This document shows positions 4,211 through 7,815 of a stretch of DNA of 7,815 nt, in pieces. Position 1 is the stretch's first letter, and each line of letters opens with the position of its first letter. Under the pieces are notes generated by a model that did no database searches, was not told the DNA's origin, and was given only the letters and a program-made list of their open reading frames with translations. The stretch is from positions 1-7,815 of the forward strand of contig CAMZMA010000306.1 of NCBI GenBank assembly GCA_947311815.1, read 5' to 3'. Made by a program: the position numbers and the translations under genes. Source of the DNA: an uncultured Flavobacteriaceae bacterium. GTDB lineage: Bacteria > Bacteroidota > Bacteroidia > Flavobacteriales > Flavobacteriaceae.

Positions 4211-5932
4211 TTACTCTATCACAAATTTCTTTGTGTAAATTTTACTGTTAGAGTAGAGTTTTAAAATATAAATTCCTGCGCTGTACTCAAAAACTGGAAA
4301 TGAAATAAGATTGCTTACTTCGTTTTCATGTATTTTATGATAGCCAACAATTTGTCCTAATTGATTGATGATTGCAAAAGATTGTATTTTTTCGTTCGTG
4401 TTTTTTAATTTGGCGGTCATATATACTCTTTTTGATGGATTTGGAAATAGTGTAAATCCGTTTTCAAAATTTTCATCATCAATATTAGCCGTGGTATCTA
4501 CTACGGTAAATTGCCCCATCATTCCGCCATCTTCATGTGTAAGCATATGACAATGGTACATGTACGGCACAGTATCATCAGCAAAATCTGTAAATTTAGT
4601 AATAACTCTAACGGTACCTTGTCCACCAGGAACTAATACGGTGTCTTTCCATCCTTTTAAGTATTCTGGAGGAGGATTTCCGTTGATATCTAAAATATAA
4701 TATTGAATATCATGAATATGGAATGGATGCGAAATTGCAGAATTATTCTGTATTGTCCATATTTCTATATTGTTTAACGGAACCGTAAAATTAATGGTAT
4801 TCATATCCATAGAAACGCTATTAATGGTGAAATCTCCGTTTAGTTGATTTTGACCTCCAGTTATAGGGCTTAATGTTAGCGTTCTTGATTGATCTGAGTT
4901 TGCTTCTAAATAAGGGGTAACGGTTACTAATGAATTTGGAATAGTAGTGATAGGATTTGCAGTTTGAGCAACTACATCTAATTGTAAAATATTAAAATTG
5001 GCACCGTTCATGCTATTTGGGTTGTAGTTGTTTAAGGTCATTCCTCCACTCATTCCTGGGTTTGTAGCGCCGTAAATTCCGTTTCCAAATTCTGATGCAT
5101 AACTCATTAATTGTACTGTTTGTCCGTTTAAACCAGCAAAATCTATCAAAATTTCTGTTCGTTCTCCCGGTGCTAATTTTAATCTTGTAAGTGCTGCAGA
5201 TGTATTTTTTAAACCTCCGTCTGTAGCAATTTGATAAAATGTTTTGTTGCCCGATAAACCTAAATTAAAAACTCGTTGCGATGAACCATTAAGCACTCTA
5301 AACCGAACTACTTGTGCAGGAACATTTAATTTTGGATTAACTGTGGCATTTACCATCACCACATCATCTGCGTTAGAATGGTTTACAATTTGATTGTTAG
5401 CATCAAAATCTTTTGTTTGAATCACTAGCGGAAAATCGTCTGTACCATAGGTTCTTGGTAAAGTTAATGCTGCTTCATCAGTATCTTTAACAATAATTAA
5501 TCCTGCAATACCTTTACTTACATGTTCATCTGTAAATTCATCTAAATGTGGGTGATACCAAAAAGTAGTGGCTTTGTCTAAGACTGTAAATTGAGGATTC
5601 CAAGTAGCTCCTGGAGCAATTGTTGTGTGTGGTCCACCATCATTTGATGCCGAAACATGCATACCGTGCCAGTGAATAGTAGTAGTTTGTGCTAAATTAT
5701 TGGTTACATTTATGTTTAGATTATCTCCTTTGTTAACGATTAATGTGGGCCCTAAAACATTACCATTTGCTCCCATTGTTGTGGTAATTTGACCAGATAA
5801 AAACTGATGCGTACCATTTTGAAGCGTTAAATTGATGTTTGTACTTTCTATAGTTGGCGGAATTAACAACTGATTTTGAGAAAAAACTCCTAAAGTTGCT
5901 CCTAAAAAAAATAGTATAAATAATTGTTTCAT
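4211..5932 (-). CDS. secreted CueO-like multicopper oxidase with type IX sorting domain
   Basis: This 573-residue protein is a three-cupredoxin-domain oxidase. Enzymes of this CueO/laccase/bilirubin-oxidase group couple substrate oxidation to reduction of O2 to water, and those beside copper pumps usually oxidise Cu(I). A signal peptide fits residues 1-19 (MKQLFILFFLGATLGVFSQ). All four copper-binding motifs are intact: HWHGMH (87-92), WYHPH (125-129), HPFHIHD (402-408) and HCHMLTHEDGGM (460-471), giving the T1 ligands with axial Met471 and the T2/T3 cluster. Residues about 495-573 form a type A C-terminal sorting domain (FPNPS at 496-500, GIYILKL, then KKFVIE), so it should be exported across the outer membrane and attached or released by the type IX system. 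There are only modest Met clusters (294-309, 375-377), not a long Met-rich insert as in E. coli CueO. It follows the adaptor gene by 55 bases and probably shares its transcript. Substrate Cu(I) is inferred from context. Confidence 0.93.
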   Translation of the reverse strand: MKQLFILFFLGATLGVFSQNQLLIPPTIESTNINLTLQNGTHQFLSGQITTTMGANGNVLGPTLIVNKGDNLNINVTNNLAQTTTIHWHGMHVSASNDGGPHTTIAPGATWNPQFTVLDKATTFWYHPHLDEFTDEHVSKGIAGLIIVKDTDEAALTLPRTYGTDDFPLVIQTKDFDANNQIVNHSNADDVVMVNATVNPKLNVPAQVVRFRVLNGSSQRVFNLGLSGNKTFYQIATDGGLKNTSAALTRLKLAPGERTEILIDFAGLNGQTVQLMSYASEFGNGIYGATNPGMSGGMTLNNYNPNSMNGANFNILQLDVVAQTANPITTIPNSLVTVTPYLEANSDQSRTLTLSPITGGQNQLNGDFTINSVSMDMNTINFTVPLNNIEIWTIQNNSAISHPFHIHDIQYYILDINGNPPPEYLKGWKDTVLVPGGQGTVRVITKFTDFADDTVPYMYHCHMLTHEDGGMMGQFTVVDTTANIDDENFENGFTLFPNPSKRVYMTAKLKNTNEKIQSFAIINQLGQIVGYHKIHENEVSNLISFPVFEYSAGIYILKLYSNSKIYTKKFVIE

Positions 5933-5975
5933 GCTGTTTTAATTTTTGTAAAGTTATTATAATAATAATTTTTTA

Positions 5976-5993
5976 ATGTAACTTTTGTTACAT
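5976..5993. promoter_or_regulatory. dyad upstream of the multicopper oxidase, possible operator or mRNA stem
   Basis: ATGTAACTTTTGTTACAT is a perfect dyad, two 7-base arms around TTTT. It overlaps the stop codon of the adaptor gene and lies 44 bases before the oxidase start. It fits TGTNA-N6-TNACA, the general form bound by some CRP/FNR-family regulators. A partial copy (ATGTAACGGTTGTTA) is at 7744-7758 before the adaptor gene. As RNA it could be a small hairpin between cistrons. Confidence 0.4.
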
Positions 5994-7730
5994 ATCTTTT
6001 TTTAATGTCTGTTTGGTACTACCACACGAAAGCATTTTGTCGCCATAATAGGGGTTTTTTATGGTTTCGTCATAACTTAACCAATCAGCTCCTTTATTGT
6101 TGTTTGCCATTGGACAATGTTGTACATAAATAGTTGTGTGTACACCAAAAGTTTTTGCTAAAATTACCATTGCATTAGATAATTTGATAAATGAAGTTCG
6201 TTGTTTTTCAACATCGTTTTCTTTTTGAATTTGCTCTAAAGTATTTTTTATTTCCTTTTTTCCTTGCATCCAAACAGCATGTGCTTCTGGTTTTTTTAAT
6301 AGTTTCATTTGTACTTTTTGCAAACTAGTTAAGGTTGTTTTTGCCGCTTCACTAACTTTTTTAGCATCGGTTACAACCAAACCGTTTTTAAGCACAATAT
6401 AATTTTTGAAAACCTCATTTAGTTGATGTACAAAATTAGGATTTACAACTATTTTTTCAATCATTTTTTCTGATATTTCCTTTTCTTCGTTCTCGTTTTT
6501 AGGAGACATCATCGATTTTTTTCCTTGTAATTGTGCAGTTGCATCTACAGTAAAAGTGCCGTTAGTAACAATTTCATCGGCAGTATTTAAACCGCTAATT
6601 ATTTCGTAATTGTCTTTTAATGAAGCGCCTAGTTTCACTTCTCTTAACTCAAAAATGGGTTCGTCTTTGCTTGTTTTTACATAGACAATAGAGCGTTTTC
6701 CGGTCCATAAAATAGCAGATTTTGGTACAACTAATTTTGCAGCAATTGCATTGTTTTTAAGAGTTAAATTACCTGTTATTAACATGCCTGGTTTTAAAAA
6801 GTTGCGGTTGTTTTTTAATGTCGCTCTTACTTCTATCGTACGCTTTTTAGCATCTAAAATAGGATTGATAAAATTAATTTTTGATGTTATTTTTTTATCA
6901 GGATACGCATTTAAAGTAATGTTTATTTCTTGTTGTAATTGTGCGTTTTTTACATCTTGTTCATAGACATCAAAAACTGCCCAAACAGTTTGTAATTTAG
7001 ATACTTTAAACATGGGTGTTCCTTCTTTAAGATGTGTGCCTTCTTGTACTAAAATCTCATCAATATAACCAGAGGTAGATGCGTACATATTAAAGTAGGT
7101 AATTACTTTTTTTGTTCGCTCTATTTGTTGAATTTGTTTTTCAGAAATTTTCCATAATTTTATTTTATTTCTAACAGCTTGGTAAAGGAATGGTTGTAGC
7201 TCTTTTACGTTCATGGCTTCTATTAATTCATTTTGAGCAGTTACTAATTCTGGCGAATATACTTTTGCAATTAATGCACCGATTTTTAGATAATCTCCAA
7301 CAGATTTGTAGTATAGTTTTTCAATTCTACCTCCAAAATGTGCTGTTTGTAAAGCAGTTTCTTTATCGTTTGCTTGTATTTTTCCAGATACTTTTAAGGC
7401 AGCGTTTGCGTTATTACTTGCTTTATTTTTTCCAACTACAATGGTTTCAATATTTGCTAAAGCCATCGCGTTTTTTGTCATTTTAAACGAATTTAATGTC
7501 CCTTCACTATCAGCACTTGCATCTTTAAGAATTAAATCCATACCACAAATTGGGCAACTTCCAAATTCGGGCATATCAATTTGAGGATGCATAGAACAGG
7601 TCCAATGCTCTTCTACAGTTTCTGCTGAATGTGTGCTTTTAGAAGCATCGTTATTAAAAGCAAATTTTCCAATCAAGATTCCTGCAATTAAAATGCCTAC
7701 AAGTAATAGAATTTGTTTTGTTTTCATCAT
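5988..7730 (-). CDS. CusB-type RND efflux periplasmic adaptor with heavy-metal-binding and DUF3347 domains
   Basis: This 580-residue membrane fusion protein links an inner-membrane RND pump (CusA type) to an outer-membrane channel to expel Cu(I)/Ag(I) from the periplasm. Domains in order: an N-terminal hydrophobic anchor (7-21); a small heavy-metal-binding domain with WTCSMHP (43-49) and CPICGMDL (59-66); the CusB-like beta-barrel, lipoyl and helical core (about 110-400), with FGGRIEKLYYKSVGDYLKIG (132-151) and YASTSGYIDEILVQEGTHL (216-234) as the two lipoyl halves and IEVRATLKN and FLKPGML (311-317) in the barrel; then a C-terminal DUF3347 domain (about 433-575) with HCPMA (538-542) and MLSCGS (566-571), likely extra copper ligands. 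It is longer than E. coli CusB (about 400 residues) because of this tail. Two ATGs are adjacent (7728-7730 and 7725-7727), so the start is uncertain by one codon. The pump and channel genes are not in the window; they likely lie upstream beyond base 7815. Confidence 0.92.
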   Translation of the reverse strand: MMKTKQILLLVGILIAGILIGKFAFNNDASKSTHSAETVEEHWTCSMHPQIDMPEFGSCPICGMDLILKDASADSEGTLNSFKMTKNAMALANIETIVVGKNKASNNANAALKVSGKIQANDKETALQTAHFGGRIEKLYYKSVGDYLKIGALIAKVYSPELVTAQNELIEAMNVKELQPFLYQAVRNKIKLWKISEKQIQQIERTKKVITYFNMYASTSGYIDEILVQEGTHLKEGTPMFKVSKLQTVWAVFDVYEQDVKNAQLQQEINITLNAYPDKKITSKINFINPILDAKKRTIEVRATLKNNRNFLKPGMLITGNLTLKNNAIAAKLVVPKSAILWTGKRSIVYVKTSKDEPIFELREVKLGASLKDNYEIISGLNTADEIVTNGTFTVDATAQLQGKKSMMSPKNENEEKEISEKMIEKIVVNPNFVHQLNEVFKNYIVLKNGLVVTDAKKVSEAAKTTLTSLQKVQMKLLKKPEAHAVWMQGKKEIKNTLEQIQKENDVEKQRTSFIKLSNAMVILAKTFGVHTTIYVQHCPMANNNKGADWLSYDETIKNPYYGDKMLSCGSTKQTLKKDM

Positions 7731-7815
7731 TATTATTTTTAATATGTAACGGTTGTTATTTGTATTTTTTATTTATTTTTCTGATAGTAGGCGAGGAGGT
7801 AAACCAAAGTAAAAA
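7731..7815 (-). other. upstream region of the adaptor gene, possible end of an unseen upstream gene
   Basis: These 85 bases hold no complete gene. Read leftward, one frame ends with a hydrophobic stretch and basic tail (LVYLLAYYQKNK, stop 7771-7769); the other two frames are also open for 13-19 codons, so an upstream gene's 3' end is possible but its frame cannot be chosen. The partial dyad copy at 7744-7758 lies 14 bases before the start. No ribosome-binding site or clear TAnnTTTG box is seen, which fits transcription from further upstream. Confidence 0.3.
7744..7758. promoter_or_regulatory. partial copy of the ATGTAAC dyad before the adaptor gene
   Basis: ATGTAACGGTTGTTA shares 13 of 15 bases with the start of the dyad at 5976-5993 (ATGTAACTTTTGTTA), including both spaced half-sites; its outer right end (TTT versus CAT) differs. 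It occurs upstream of each of the two copper genes and nowhere else that I noticed in the window, which hints at a shared regulator site, but at 14 bases from the start codon the position is unusual for activation. Confidence 0.3.

Noticed and set aside
4365..4550. 61-codon plus-strand frame
   Set aside because: It is antisense to the intact oxidase sorting domain and copper-site region.
5933..5975. Promoter for the oxidase based on TAACTTTA (5956-5949, minus strand)
   Set aside because: It lacks the final G and has no TTG at a suitable distance; the short gap makes co-transcription with the adaptor more likely.
6751..7486. Plus-strand frames of 71 and 98 codons
   Set aside because: They are antisense shadows of the RND adaptor; the Leu/Phe-rich composition is what reversed Lys/Glu/Asn-rich coding gives.

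Overview
The window is AT-rich chromosomal DNA that looks like a marine or host-associated member of the Flavobacteriaceae (Bacteroidota). The evidence is the protein flavour (a YciO-like YrdC protein, HolA and an HsdR-N-like protein in the arrangement I remember as typical of flavobacteria), a C-terminal sorting domain of the type IX secretion system, absence of Shine-Dalgarno sequences, and start-proximal motifs resembling the Bacteroidota promoter TTG-N17-23-TAnnTTTG. I cannot name the genus.

Layout. Positions 1-305 are a near-perfect inverted repeat: two 120-bp arms that differ at one base pair, around a 65-base centre that itself holds a second hairpin. The right arm ends two bases before the start of a YrdC/YciO-family gene (307-927, +). 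A convergent family 2 glycosyltransferase (1033-2031, -) follows, probably co-transcribed from a stand-alone HsdR N-terminal-like protein with a PD-(D/E)XK core (2074-2517, -). An 81-bp divergent spacer, filled by a 7-unit, 8-bp tandem repeat, separates this from holA, the DNA polymerase III delta subunit (2599-3603, +), and a closely coupled CoA-binding-domain protein (3608-3970, +). A 240-bp convergent spacer contains a perfect 40-bp palindrome that should act as a two-way terminator.

The right half is a copper-handling cluster read leftward: a CusB-type RND adaptor with an N-terminal heavy-metal-binding domain and a C-terminal DUF3347 domain (5988-7730, -), then a CueO-like multicopper oxidase with a signal peptide and a type IX sorting tail (4211-5932, -). 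The likely division of labour is that the adaptor feeds Cu(I)/Ag(I) from the periplasm into an RND pump encoded outside the window, while the oxidase, exported across the outer membrane, oxidises Cu(I) to Cu(II). A dyad, ATGTAACTTTTGTTACAT, lies between the two genes, and a partly matching copy lies just upstream of the adaptor gene.

The least ordinary item is the 305-base fold-back structure at the left edge. It may be a real palindromic element or an assembly fold-back, and the window does not show its left flank. All protein-coding genes fall into known families; I see no clearly new system beyond this element and the possible regulatory repeats.
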